Source of the DNA: Bacteroidota bacterium
GTDB lineage: Bacteria; Bacteroidota; Bacteroidia; B-17B0; Aurantibacillaceae
DNA length: 64,000 bases
Reading direction: 5' to 3'
Assembly (NCBI GenBank): GCA_018267475.1
Contig: JAFDYI010000018.1
Location: 1-64,000, forward strand
In this document: positions 9,007 through 16,185 of the stretch, in pieces
Position numbering within the stretch: position 1 is the first letter of the stretch
How the letters are laid out: every line of letters starts with the position of its first letter
Program-made: the position numbers and the translations under genes
Notes under the pieces: generated by a model
What the model saw: the letters and a program-made list of their open reading frames with translations, nothing else
The model's database searches: none
Told to the model about the DNA's origin: nothing

Positions 9007-9819
9007 ATGAGTATGTTCAATAATTGGAATAATGTTTCGTCCGATACCAGAAACGACCTCGTTTTTGAAGGAAGAAACCAAGCCTATGGGGCTTATCCCA
9101 TACGCAAAGAGTACAATAAACGAATTACCTTTATTGTATGTGGTCTGTTGGTGCTTTCTATTGCTTTATCTGGATTGAAATACCTTTTAGACAATAAAAA
9201 AGACGATGCTTTAGATAAAGATGTAAAACTAGATGTAACACAAATAGACCTTACGCCTCCGGCTGAAAAAAACGAGCCGCCACCACCACCGCCACCACCA
9301 CCACCGCCAGTGGCCGAAACTATAAAATTTGTGCCACCTGTAATTAAAGAAGATGCGCATGAAGACGAGCCACCACCACCACAAGAAAAAGTAGCTGAAA
9401 CCAACGTAGGAACCACCACTCAAGCCGGAAGCGGAGAAGACGTGGTAGTACCCGGCGATGGAGATGGAAAAGCAGGACCGGTGGAAGAAAAAGCACCGGA
9501 AATTTTTACAGTAGTAGAGCAAATGCCCGAATTTCCAGGTGGGCCGGCTGAGATGATGAAATACATTCAAAAAAACATTCATTACCCTGAAGTAGCTAAG
9601 GAGGCCGGAATACAAGGTCGTTGCTTTGTGAAATTTGTAGTAGAATCTGATGGAAGCATTAGCAACGTAGAAGTTTTGAAAGGTGTAACCGGCGGTGCCG
9701 ATTGCGATAAAGAAGCCATGCGCGTAGTGAAAAGCATGCCTAAGTGGAGCGCCGGCAAACAAAATGGTCGCTCGGTAAGGGTTTGGTTTAACCTACCTAT
9801 TGTGTTCCGCCTGCAATAA
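9007..9819 (+). CDS. tonB: TonB energy-transducing protein
   Basis: TonB carries energy from ExbB/ExbD to outer-membrane TonB-dependent transporters. The 270-residue protein starts with a cytoplasmic segment containing the Bacteroidota feature FEGRNQAYGAYPIRKEY. One membrane helix follows at about 39-57, then a periplasmic proline-rich spacer with an 11-proline run near residue 93 and a second PPPP, and a C-terminal TonB domain at about 180-270 (MPEFPGG, YPEVAKEAGIQGRCFVKFVV, VRVWFNLPIVF). The domain order is standard. Antisense glycine-rich frames over the proline run are artefacts. Confidence 0.95.
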   Translation: MSMFNNWNNVSSDTRNDLVFEGRNQAYGAYPIRKEYNKRITFIVCGLLVLSIALSGLKYLLDNKKDDALDKDVKLDVTQIDLTPPAEKNEPPPPPPPPPPPVAETIKFVPPVIKEDAHEDEPPPPQEKVAETNVGTTTQAGSGEDVVVPGDGDGKAGPVEEKAPEIFTVVEQMPEFPGGPAEMMKYIQKNIHYPEVAKEAGIQGRCFVKFVVESDGSISNVEVLKGVTGGADCDKEAMRVVKSMPKWSAGKQNGRSVRVWFNLPIVFRLQ

Positions 9820-9824
9820 AACAC

Positions 9825-10022
9825 ATGCACAAAGCTTTTTTAATTTCAGGATTTATATTTGCCGCACTCTTTATGGGGTGCGGCTTTGCTTTACTATGCA
9901 CTTCTTTTTTAATAGAAAAAATACCCGAGCCCAACCGTACCTGGGGCGGCTTCGTTTTTATAGCCTATGGAGCCTTTAGGCTTTATCGACAAATAAAAAC
10001 AGTAAAAAGCACCTCCTTGTAA
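9825..10022 (+). CDS. Small membrane protein after tonB
   Basis: This 65-residue protein has two hydrophobic segments (about 4-27 and 41-56) linked by a short polar loop, ending in a basic tail (RLYRQIKTVKS). It starts five bases after the tonB stop, so it belongs to the same operon. Small two-segment membrane proteins follow tonB in many Bacteroidota genomes, where a phosphate-binding protein often comes next; that gene is absent here. No function is known to me. Confidence 0.7.
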   Translation: MHKAFLISGFIFAALFMGCGFALLCTSFLIEKIPEPNRTWGGFVFIAYGAFRLYRQIKTVKSTSL

Positions 10023-10121
10023 AAGCTCTATTAAAATTTATTGGTCGTTTTACAGCGTGTTTTTTTCTAAAAAAACAAACACCTCTATTAAACTTTCGGG
10101 TTTTATTCTCATCTTTATAGT

Positions 10122-11456
10122 ATGAAGATAGAGCATGTTTATCATTTATACAGCAGAGCGGGCTTTGGCATTTCCATAAGCGATGCCCAAGCTTTAGTAA
10201 ATAAAAAGGTAGAAGAAGTGGTAGAAGCTTTGCTAAACATAAACAACCCCGCTTTTATAACTTGCGTCTCTTTAGACGAATTGCCCAGCAAAGCAGAAAT
10301 GAAGAGCATGACAAAAAGCGAGAAAAGAGATTTGCTGCAAGAGTCAAAAGAAAAAATAAAACAACTTAATGTGAAGTGGGTGCAGCAAATGACAAACTCT
10401 ACCAGTCCTTTGTTAGAAAAAATAACGTTGTTTTGGCATGGGCATTTCGCTTGTCATATAGAAAACGCTTATACCACGCAAACGCTGCACAACATCACTA
10501 GGCAAAACGGCTTAGGTCTTTTTAAAAATTTGTTGGTACCCGTTTCTAAATCGGCAGCTATGCTGCAGTTTTTAAACAACAATCAAAACAAAAAACAACA
10601 CCCCAACGAAAATTTTGCACGCGAGCTGATGGAACTTTTTACTATAGGAAGAGATCATTATACCGAGCAAGATATTAAAGAATCAGCCCGCGCCTTTACC
10701 GGCTGGAATTTTAGCCCCGACACCTATGAGTTTGTACTAAAAGAACCCCAACACGATGAAGGTATTAAAACTTTTATGGGGCAAAGCGGTAATTTACAAG
10801 GTGAGGATATTATAGATATTATTTTAAGCAAAAAACAAACGGCTGTTTTTTTATGCAGAAAAATATATAGGTTTTTTGTAAACGAAACCGTAAACGAAAA
10901 ACAAGTATCCAACTTGGCTGATTTTTATTACAAAAACAACTACGATACAGGTTTGTTGTTGCATCAAATTTTTACTTCAAAGTGGTTTTATGATGATGAA
11001 AATATAGGCTGTAACATTAAATCTCCTATAGAATTTATAGTAGGTTTTGCCAAGCAATTCAGTATTATGCCCGACGATAAAACGATATTAAAAATGCAAC
11101 AAGCCTTAGGGCAGGTATTGTTTTACCCCCCTAACGTAGCAGGCTGGCCGGGTGGAAAAAACTGGATTGACAATTCTACCTTACTGCTTCGTTTAAAAAC
11201 AGCTTCGGTGATATTGAATGGAGGCAAAATAGATATAAAAGATAAAGAGGATATGCCGGAAGAATCGTTCGATTTGCCCGAAAGTATTACGGTAGTACAA
11301 ACAAAACCTTTTTACAGCAACCAGTCGGCAACCGATTTGCTTACCTGCTTGCTGCGCGTACCATTAGACGATAGTCGCTTAGCCTTTTTAAAAAGTGAAC
11401 ACAACAAACAATTGGTGCTAAAAATAGTTTCTATGCCCGAATATCAACTTTGTTAA
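10122..11456 (+). CDS. DUF1800 domain-containing protein
   Basis: The 444-residue protein matches the DUF1800 pattern: N-terminal HLYSRAGFG, the middle LFWHGHFAC, NENFARELMELFTIG, YTEQDIKESARAFTGW, and the C-terminal PPNVAGWPGGKNWIDNSTLLLR. Molecular function is unknown. DUF1800 genes nearly always sit beside a DUF1501 gene, as here with three bases between. No signal peptide is evident, so it may act in the cytoplasm or help the partner; that is inference. The start has only a weak promoter-like box (CATCTTTA). Confidence 0.9.
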   Translation: MKIEHVYHLYSRAGFGISISDAQALVNKKVEEVVEALLNINNPAFITCVSLDELPSKAEMKSMTKSEKRDLLQESKEKIKQLNVKWVQQMTNSTSPLLEKITLFWHGHFACHIENAYTTQTLHNITRQNGLGLFKNLLVPVSKSAAMLQFLNNNQNKKQHPNENFARELMELFTIGRDHYTEQDIKESARAFTGWNFSPDTYEFVLKEPQHDEGIKTFMGQSGNLQGEDIIDIILSKKQTAVFLCRKIYRFFVNETVNEKQVSNLADFYYKNNYDTGLLLHQIFTSKWFYDDENIGCNIKSPIEFIVGFAKQFSIMPDDKTILKMQQALGQVLFYPPNVAGWPGGKNWIDNSTLLLRLKTASVILNGGKIDIKDKEDMPEESFDLPESITVVQTKPFYSNQSATDLLTCLLRVPLDDSRLAFLKSEHNKQLVLKIVSMPEYQLC

Positions 11457-11459
11457 GCG

Positions 11460-12644
11460 ATGAACAGAAGACATTTTATAAAACAAACCGGATTAGCTGC
11501 CGCAGCCCTTTGGGTTCCTAATTTTTTAAAACCGATGGAACGCTTTGCTGTAGAGGGCTACAAAAATTTAGTTATCATTCAACTTTCGGGAGGTAACGAT
11601 GGGCTAAACACGGTTATTCCTTTTGAAAATGATGTGTATTACAACAGCCGTGCTACGCTTGCCATTGCTAAAAATGAAGTGCTAAAACTCAACGAACAAT
11701 TAGGTTTTCATCCTGCCATGAGTGGACTGCATCAATTATATAAAGAAGGTTTGCTAACCATCATAAACAGTGTAGGCTACCCTAACCCAAACCGTTCGCA
11801 TTTTCGCTCGATGGATATATGGCAAAGCGCTTCCGGCACTAACGAATATCTTAACAATGGTTGGATTGGGCGCTACCTTGACTCTTCTTGTGCCGAATGC
11901 AACCATCCCTATTTAGCCATTGAAGCCGATCAGACCTTGTCTTTAGCCTTAAAAGGAGCTATAAAAAAAGGCTTTGCTGTAAATAATGCTAAGCAATTGT
12001 ACAACGAAACGCGCGAGCCTTTTTTTGAGCAGCTAAGAAATATATCCAACCATCATTCAAATGATAACGTGGCTTACCTATACAAAACGATGGCCGACAC
12101 GTACTCGGGCGCTCAATATATTTTCGAAACTTCTAAAACATACACGAACACGTATGAATACCCTAAAAATGCGTTAGGAAAACAATTAAAACAGATAGCT
12201 ACATTTATAAATTCAGGAATGCAAACCCGCGTGTATTACGCCTCTATGGGGGGCTTTGATACGCACGTAGGGCAGCTCGCCCGGCAGCAAAAACTGTTAC
12301 ACGATTTTTCGGAAAGTACTAGCGCTTTTGTGAAAAATTTACAACAAAGCGGAACCTTGGATAACACCTTAGTATTGGTTTTTTCTGAGTTTGGAAGAAG
12401 AGTAAGTCAAAATGCCAGCAACGGCACCGACCACGGCACCGCTAGTAATTTGTATGTAATAAGTTCTAAATTAAAAACACCGGGCATGTACAATGCAGGC
12501 CCCAACCTTATTGATTTAGACAACGGCGACCTTAAATACCAAATAGATTTTAGAGCTGCCTACGCTTCGTTGTTGCAACAGTGGTTAGGCGTAAGTACCA
12601 GCGGCATCATCACTTCGCGTCATGAATTGTTAAACTTAGTTTAA
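11460..12644 (+). CDS. DUF1501 domain-containing secreted protein (Tat signal)
   Basis: This 394-residue protein begins with a twin-arginine signal (NRRHFIKQTGLAAAALWVP) and is probably exported folded. The body shows DUF1501 features: LVIIQLSGGNDGLNTVIP, FHPAMSGLHQLYKEGLL, NRSHFRSMDIWQSA, MGGFDTHVGQLARQQ and VFSEFGRRVSQNASNGTDHGTA. The family belongs to the alkaline phosphatase/sulfatase-like fold, and these Asp, His and Ser residues resemble its metal sites, but no substrate is known. It is coupled to the DUF1800 gene three bases upstream. Its stop overlaps the stop of the convergent gene by four bases. Confidence 0.9.
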   Translation: MNRRHFIKQTGLAAAALWVPNFLKPMERFAVEGYKNLVIIQLSGGNDGLNTVIPFENDVYYNSRATLAIAKNEVLKLNEQLGFHPAMSGLHQLYKEGLLTIINSVGYPNPNRSHFRSMDIWQSASGTNEYLNNGWIGRYLDSSCAECNHPYLAIEADQTLSLALKGAIKKGFAVNNAKQLYNETREPFFEQLRNISNHHSNDNVAYLYKTMADTYSGAQYIFETSKTYTNTYEYPKNALGKQLKQIATFINSGMQTRVYYASMGGFDTHVGQLARQQKLLHDFSESTSAFVKNLQQSGTLDNTLVLVFSEFGRRVSQNASNGTDHGTASNLYVISSKLKTPGMYNAGPNLIDLDNGDLKYQIDFRAAYASLLQQWLGVSTSGIITSRHELLNLV

Positions 12645-12877
12645 TCTTCTTTTTTTTGATACGATTTGTTTTGTAGTTTTTTTCGTCGGCTTCTATTAAA
12701 AGAATACAACAAGCCCGCAAAAAACATTAGCACAATAAAGTAGATGCTTTGTTCTCTATCTCCTTGTATTAAACTATATACAGAGAGGATTACGGAAAGC
12801 ACTAAAAACACCAGCCATAAATACTCTTTCCCTTTGTAGGTCAGGTACAAATAATCTTTCTTAGGGTTTTGCTGCAT
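12641..12877 (-). CDS. Small two-helix membrane protein
   Basis: The frame is open from 12937, but the ATG at 12877 (MQQNPKKDYLYL) is preferred: it avoids overlap with the sulfotransferase gene and lies after a near-consensus promoter (TACCTTG). The 78-residue product has two membrane segments (about 18-36 and 42-60) with a charged linker (QGDREQS) and a strongly basic C-terminus (RSRRKKLQNKSYQKKED). No family was recognised. Its stop overlaps that of the convergent DUF1501 gene within TTAA. Confidence 0.65.
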   Translation of the reverse strand: MQQNPKKDYLYLTYKGKEYLWLVFLVLSVILSVYSLIQGDREQSIYFIVLMFFAGLLYSFNRSRRKKLQNKSYQKKED

Positions 12878-12911
12878 GGTATTTTGGGTGCAAGGTACGC
12901 GTTTTTTTGTA

Positions 12912-13901
12912 TTATATGTTACTCCTGTTTCTATCATTCAAATACATATTGATTTTTAAAGAACTCATTTTAAAATAAACCCAAGCTCTTAGGTAATAAA
13001 AAGAAGATATAATGCTTATATATACGGTCTCTATGAAAGAAATGTGCGTTGTTTTTTTATATCCTAGCTTAGCCCCAATATTTCCGCACCAAAAATCCAT
13101 TATTTTATGCTCTATCTGTGCGAAATGCTTTCCTTTTTTCCATGCCCCTGATCTGTCTTCATTAATAGGCTTAAGTAACGAATTATATTTATATAAGACT
13201 CTCTCGTTCATCTTTTTTTCTTCGATATTTTTTTTAATTCTATCTTGGTAGTTAAAGCTATGTTCATCGTATTCAATGCTTAAAAAAGAACAAACCTCTT
13301 TCAATACAGACTCTTTATTTTCCACAAAATTTTCGTAAAACACAAAAAGTGTTTTTGTTGGATATTTTTTCTTGGTTTCTAAAACCAGTTTGTTGTAAAA
13401 ACGCCATATAATACTATAATTAATAACTGAAAATTTTTTTGAAAAATGTTCTCTGCTTTGTTTATTAGACAATACAAAATCCCTATAATCTCTAATGGTA
13501 CACAAAAATTTAGCATCGGGTACTATTTCCATTAGTTCTTTGGTTTTTAAAGTATAAAATGGATTTTTATCTATAATAGCGCATACTTCTTTTTTATTTT
13601 CTTTTTTATGAAAATAAATACGCCTACAAAGTTCAAAATAATTCATTTTTTCTCCTATCTTTAAAAAAGTAGGAATTTCTTTTTTTCGCCTATAAATAGA
13701 AATATCTTTTAATAAAGATTCTGTTACTTCACTCATATTGCCGTATTTTTTGTAACCCAGTAGTAAGTGCTTTGACTCGCCCATAGCGACACAGTTTTTA
13801 TGGTGATTTAACACCTCTTGTAATAAAGTTGTTCCGCTACGGGTAGAGCCAATAATAAAATGAATTTTTATATTATTGGGTTTTTCTAAGGTTTGTAGCA
13901 T
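12912..13901 (-). CDS. Sulfotransferase-family protein
   Basis: Sulfotransferases move sulfate from PAPS to a sugar, lipid or protein. Near the N-terminus is the 5'-phosphosulfate-binding loop IIGSTRSGTTLL (about residues 16-27), and near residue 137 the 3'-phosphate-binding motif TIRDYRDFVLS. The ATG at 13901 is chosen over a GTG at 13922; it lies inside the end of the upstream APS kinase gene (29-base overlap), so translation is probably coupled. The acceptor is unknown. Base composition is strikingly AT-rich: the lines at 13381-13440 and 13561-13620 have 12 and 11 G/C of 60. That suggests acquisition by transfer. Confidence 0.85.
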   Translation of the reverse strand: MLQTLEKPNNIKIHFIIGSTRSGTTLLQEVLNHHKNCVAMGESKHLLLGYKKYGNMSEVTESLLKDISIYRRKKEIPTFLKIGEKMNYFELCRRIYFHKKENKKEVCAIIDKNPFYTLKTKELMEIVPDAKFLCTIRDYRDFVLSNKQSREHFSKKFSVINYSIIWRFYNKLVLETKKKYPTKTLFVFYENFVENKESVLKEVCSFLSIEYDEHSFNYQDRIKKNIEEKKMNERVLYKYNSLLKPINEDRSGAWKKGKHFAQIEHKIMDFWCGNIGAKLGYKKTTHISFIETVYISIISSFYYLRAWVYFKMSSLKINMYLNDRNRSNI

Positions 13902-14418
13902 AATGTATCTGTATAAAATCACTTACTTTTTTAGCAGATTCTTCTGCTGTTTCAGCATCGCTATGAATTTCTAAATCGGGATAAGTGGGAGGCTCAAACG
14001 GGTCGTTTACTCCTGTAAGGTTATGAATTTTTTCCGGATGCGTATCGGGCAAGTATGCTTTTTGGTATAAGCCTTTAGTATCTCTTTTAATAAGTTCTTT
14101 TATGTTGCAGGTAATAAAAATGGTTTTTGAATGAGGGTATTTTTCTTTCATCTCTTGTCGCACTTCTTCATAAGGGTTGATAGCACAAACAATAGCTACT
14201 ATATGATGCTGAGAAAATTTGTTTGCTACAAAAGCCAAACGCCTGATGTTTTCGCCCCTGTCGGCTTTACTAAAGCCTAATTCTTTTATGATATTTTTTC
14301 TATAATCATCGGCATCAAGCACCTCTACTGCTATGTTTTGTTTAGAAAGGCGGCTCTTTACCAATTGGGCTAAAGTAGATTTTCCTGCGCCGCTCATGCC
14401 GCAAAATAATACAACCAT
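13873..14418 (-). CDS. cysC: Adenylylsulfate (APS) kinase
   Basis: APS kinase phosphorylates adenosine 5'-phosphosulfate to PAPS, the universal sulfate donor. The 181-residue length fits single-domain CysC. Seen are the P-loop GMSGAGKST (residues 7-15), DADDYRKNIIKELGFSKADR (Asp and Arg of the APS site), RGENIRR, KRDTKGLYQKA and the lid segment TGVNDPFEPP. The gene overlaps the sulfotransferase by 29 bases and so makes the donor for the enzyme translated next. No ATP sulfurylase (cysD/cysN or sat) is in the window, so APS must come from elsewhere. A near-consensus box TATCTTTA lies at 14435-14442. Confidence 0.93.
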   Translation of the reverse strand: MVVLFCGMSGAGKSTLAQLVKSRLSKQNIAVEVLDADDYRKNIIKELGFSKADRGENIRRLAFVANKFSQHHIVAIVCAINPYEEVRQEMKEKYPHSKTIFITCNIKELIKRDTKGLYQKAYLPDTHPEKIHNLTGVNDPFEPPTYPDLEIHSDAETAEESAKKVSDFIQIHYATNLRKTQ

Positions 14419-14453
14419 TTATCAAAAATTTTATTAAAGATACTTATTTTTTT

Positions 14454-14461
14454 TATATTTG
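14454..14461 (+). promoter_or_regulatory. Bacteroidota -7 box
   Basis: TATATTTG matches TAnnTTTG and ends seven bases before the ATG at 14469. It lies back-to-back with the weaker TATCTTTA box serving cysC on the other strand. Confidence 0.6.
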
Positions 14462-14468
14462 CTTATCT

Positions 14469-14738
14469 ATGGAAGAAAAATATCTTGTAAAAATACGGTT
14501 TAACACTCATTATAAACCAAATGATGGCAGCAAAGAATGGCGCGTTTTAGTAAATGATTTTGAAAATTTTTGCAATCACATTTCTATCAATTGCCCCGCG
14601 CTTACTACTAAAGATTTTATTGAAGGGGTGGGCGATAAATGGCATATAAGTTGTTCGCCCCAAAAAATAGAGTATATAAAAGACGATAGCCTAAAAGAGG
14701 CCCCTGCTCACTACTTTAAAGAAATTATTTTACGATAA
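14469..14738 (+). CDS. Small protein of unknown function
   Basis: This 89-residue soluble protein has no signal peptide or membrane segment. It contains a basic, aromatic N-terminal half (YLVKIRFNTHYKPNDGSKEWRVLV) and two Cys residues near the middle (FCNHISINCPAL), plus a third in HISCSP. A consensus promoter box seven bases upstream supports it as a real, single-gene transcript. It faces convergent tilS, with eight bases between the stops. No family was recognised. Confidence 0.72.
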   Translation: MEEKYLVKIRFNTHYKPNDGSKEWRVLVNDFENFCNHISINCPALTTKDFIEGVGDKWHISCSPQKIEYIKDDSLKEAPAHYFKEIILR

Positions 14739-14746
14739 ACAGCGCG

Positions 14747-16081
14747 TTATTCTTTAAGTTCTATTACGCAAATGCGTTTGGTAACTTCTGTAACCTTGTA
14801 TCGGTCATCGCTGCGGCTACCCAATAACCACACTATTTCGTTGTTAGAGCGCAGTATCCATTGCTTTTGCTTATCAAACAAAGAAGTTTTTTTGCTGATA
14901 AAAAAATCGCTTACTTTTTTAAAACCATGCATGCCTAATGGCTTAAAAACATCGCCTTTTTGCCAATGATTAACGAGCAAAGGAAATTTTAAAGTGTCGG
15001 CATCGGCGTATAATTTATTGACTGCAAAATCGTTTTTATTAAGTGTTTTGATGTTTCCTTTTTTAAACGAAATAGAGATACTAATGGGGCTTTGTATTTC
15101 GGTGTCGTTGCGTGTAATGAAGAATGCGGACTCATCTTCCTTATCTTGCTTTTTTTTTACAAACAGGTTTTCTCGGTCTTTTAATAAAATATGCGTGGGG
15201 CTTTCAAAAATTTTACCGGAGGGGCTGTTTAATGTTTTAAAAACATCATGCACCTGCGATGGATTAAAAGAAAATTCTTGTAACAACTCAAACAAAAAAA
15301 GGGTAGGGGCTGTGCTGAGCAATAGCTTTTTTATGTTAATACTAAAACCATCTTGTGTACGTACACCTAGTTTTTTCTTTTGTTTTTCGCTTTCTTTTTG
15401 AATCACTTTGTAGCTCTGTTGCAAAATGTCTAACTCGCCGGCAAAGGTTTGCAACAAAGAGGGGTTTATTTTTTTTAGCTTAGGTATAATATGCAATCGC
15501 AAATGGTTGCGCAGGTATTTATCTTCTTTATTACTGCTGTCTTCTCGGTAAGGAATACGGTGCTTGTTACAATAGATTTCTATCTCTTTTTTTGAAGCAA
15601 ATAACAGCGGGCGCAATACCTTATTGTTTTTTGGCTCCATGCTTTTTAAACCTTTTAACCCCGATCCACGCAATAGGTTTATAAAAAAAGTCTCTAAATT
15701 ATCATCAGCATGATGCGCCGTAAGCAGATAATCAAAGTGTTCTTTTTCCATCAATTCGTTAAACCAAGCATAGCGCAACTCGCGGGCAGCCATTTGTATA
15801 GAGCTGTTTTTTTGCTCGGCATAAGCCGAAGTGTTAAAACAATTAAAAAAAGCAGGTATTTTATTCTTTTTAGCGTAACTCCTTACCATTTTTTCGTCGG
15901 CATCCGACTCTTCCCCCCTCAGTAAAAAATTAGCGTGGGCTATTGAAAATGAAAAACCATGCTTTTGCAACAAATGGCATAAAACCATCGAATCCATGCC
16001 GCCGCTAAGGGCTAACAGCAACTTACTTTTTTTATTAAAAAGTTGTTTTTCTTTTATGTATTGAATAAATTGCCGTTCCAT
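14747..16081 (-). CDS. tilS: tRNA(Ile)-lysidine synthase
   Basis: TilS attaches lysine to C34 of the CAU-anticodon tRNA(Ile), changing its reading from AUG to AUA; it is essential in nearly all bacteria. The PP-loop ATPase motif SGGMDS is at residues 26-31, followed by AHHADDNLETFFINLLRGSG and the C-terminal TilS domains (HWQKGDVFKPLGMHGFKKVSDFF as family pattern). The frame is open from 16132, but the ATG at 16081 (MERQF) is right because a consensus promoter box lies between the two and residue spacing to the PP-loop is normal. Length from this start is 444 residues. Confidence 0.95.
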   Translation of the reverse strand: MERQFIQYIKEKQLFNKKSKLLLALSGGMDSMVLCHLLQKHGFSFSIAHANFLLRGEESDADEKMVRSYAKKNKIPAFFNCFNTSAYAEQKNSSIQMAARELRYAWFNELMEKEHFDYLLTAHHADDNLETFFINLLRGSGLKGLKSMEPKNNKVLRPLLFASKKEIEIYCNKHRIPYREDSSNKEDKYLRNHLRLHIIPKLKKINPSLLQTFAGELDILQQSYKVIQKESEKQKKKLGVRTQDGFSINIKKLLLSTAPTLFLFELLQEFSFNPSQVHDVFKTLNSPSGKIFESPTHILLKDRENLFVKKKQDKEDESAFFITRNDTEIQSPISISISFKKGNIKTLNKNDFAVNKLYADADTLKFPLLVNHWQKGDVFKPLGMHGFKKVSDFFISKKTSLFDKQKQWILRSNNEIVWLLGSRSDDRYKVTEVTKRICVIELKE

Positions 16082-16089
16082 TTCCTGCC

Positions 16090-16097
16090 CAAAGATA
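16090..16097 (-). promoter_or_regulatory. Bacteroidota -7 box for tilS
   Basis: Read on the minus strand this is TATCTTTG, a full TAnnTTTG match eight bases before the tilS ATG. It decides the start at 16081, because the upstream candidate would lie before the promoter. Confidence 0.65.
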
Positions 16098-16150
16098 GCG
16101 CAGCTAAAAGATATTTTAGTTAAAAAAAACACATTTAGAGGAAAAAATAA

Positions 16151-16158
16151 TACATTTG
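16151..16158 (+). promoter_or_regulatory. Bacteroidota -7 box for the OppA-like gene
   Basis: TACATTTG matches TAnnTTTG and lies 27 bases before the ATG at 16186. It overlaps the TTG at 16156 that would otherwise extend the frame, ruling that start out. Confidence 0.6.
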
Positions 16159-16185
16159 TGGTTTACAACTCATATTAAAGATGTT

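Noticed and set aside
9093-9762. Glycine- and tryptophan-rich minus-strand frames opposite tonB
   Set aside because: They mirror the CCA/CCG proline codons of TonB and have no promoter or family match.
10057-10084. AT-only hairpin between the small membrane gene and the DUF1800 gene
   Set aside because: GTGTTTTTTT can pair with an A-rich arm only with a bulge, and there is no GC stem; A/T tracts of this sort are common here.
12641-12937. Longer start (12937) for the small membrane protein
   Set aside because: It would overlap the sulfotransferase gene and add a polar 20-residue stretch; the ATG at 12877 sits after a promoter-like box.
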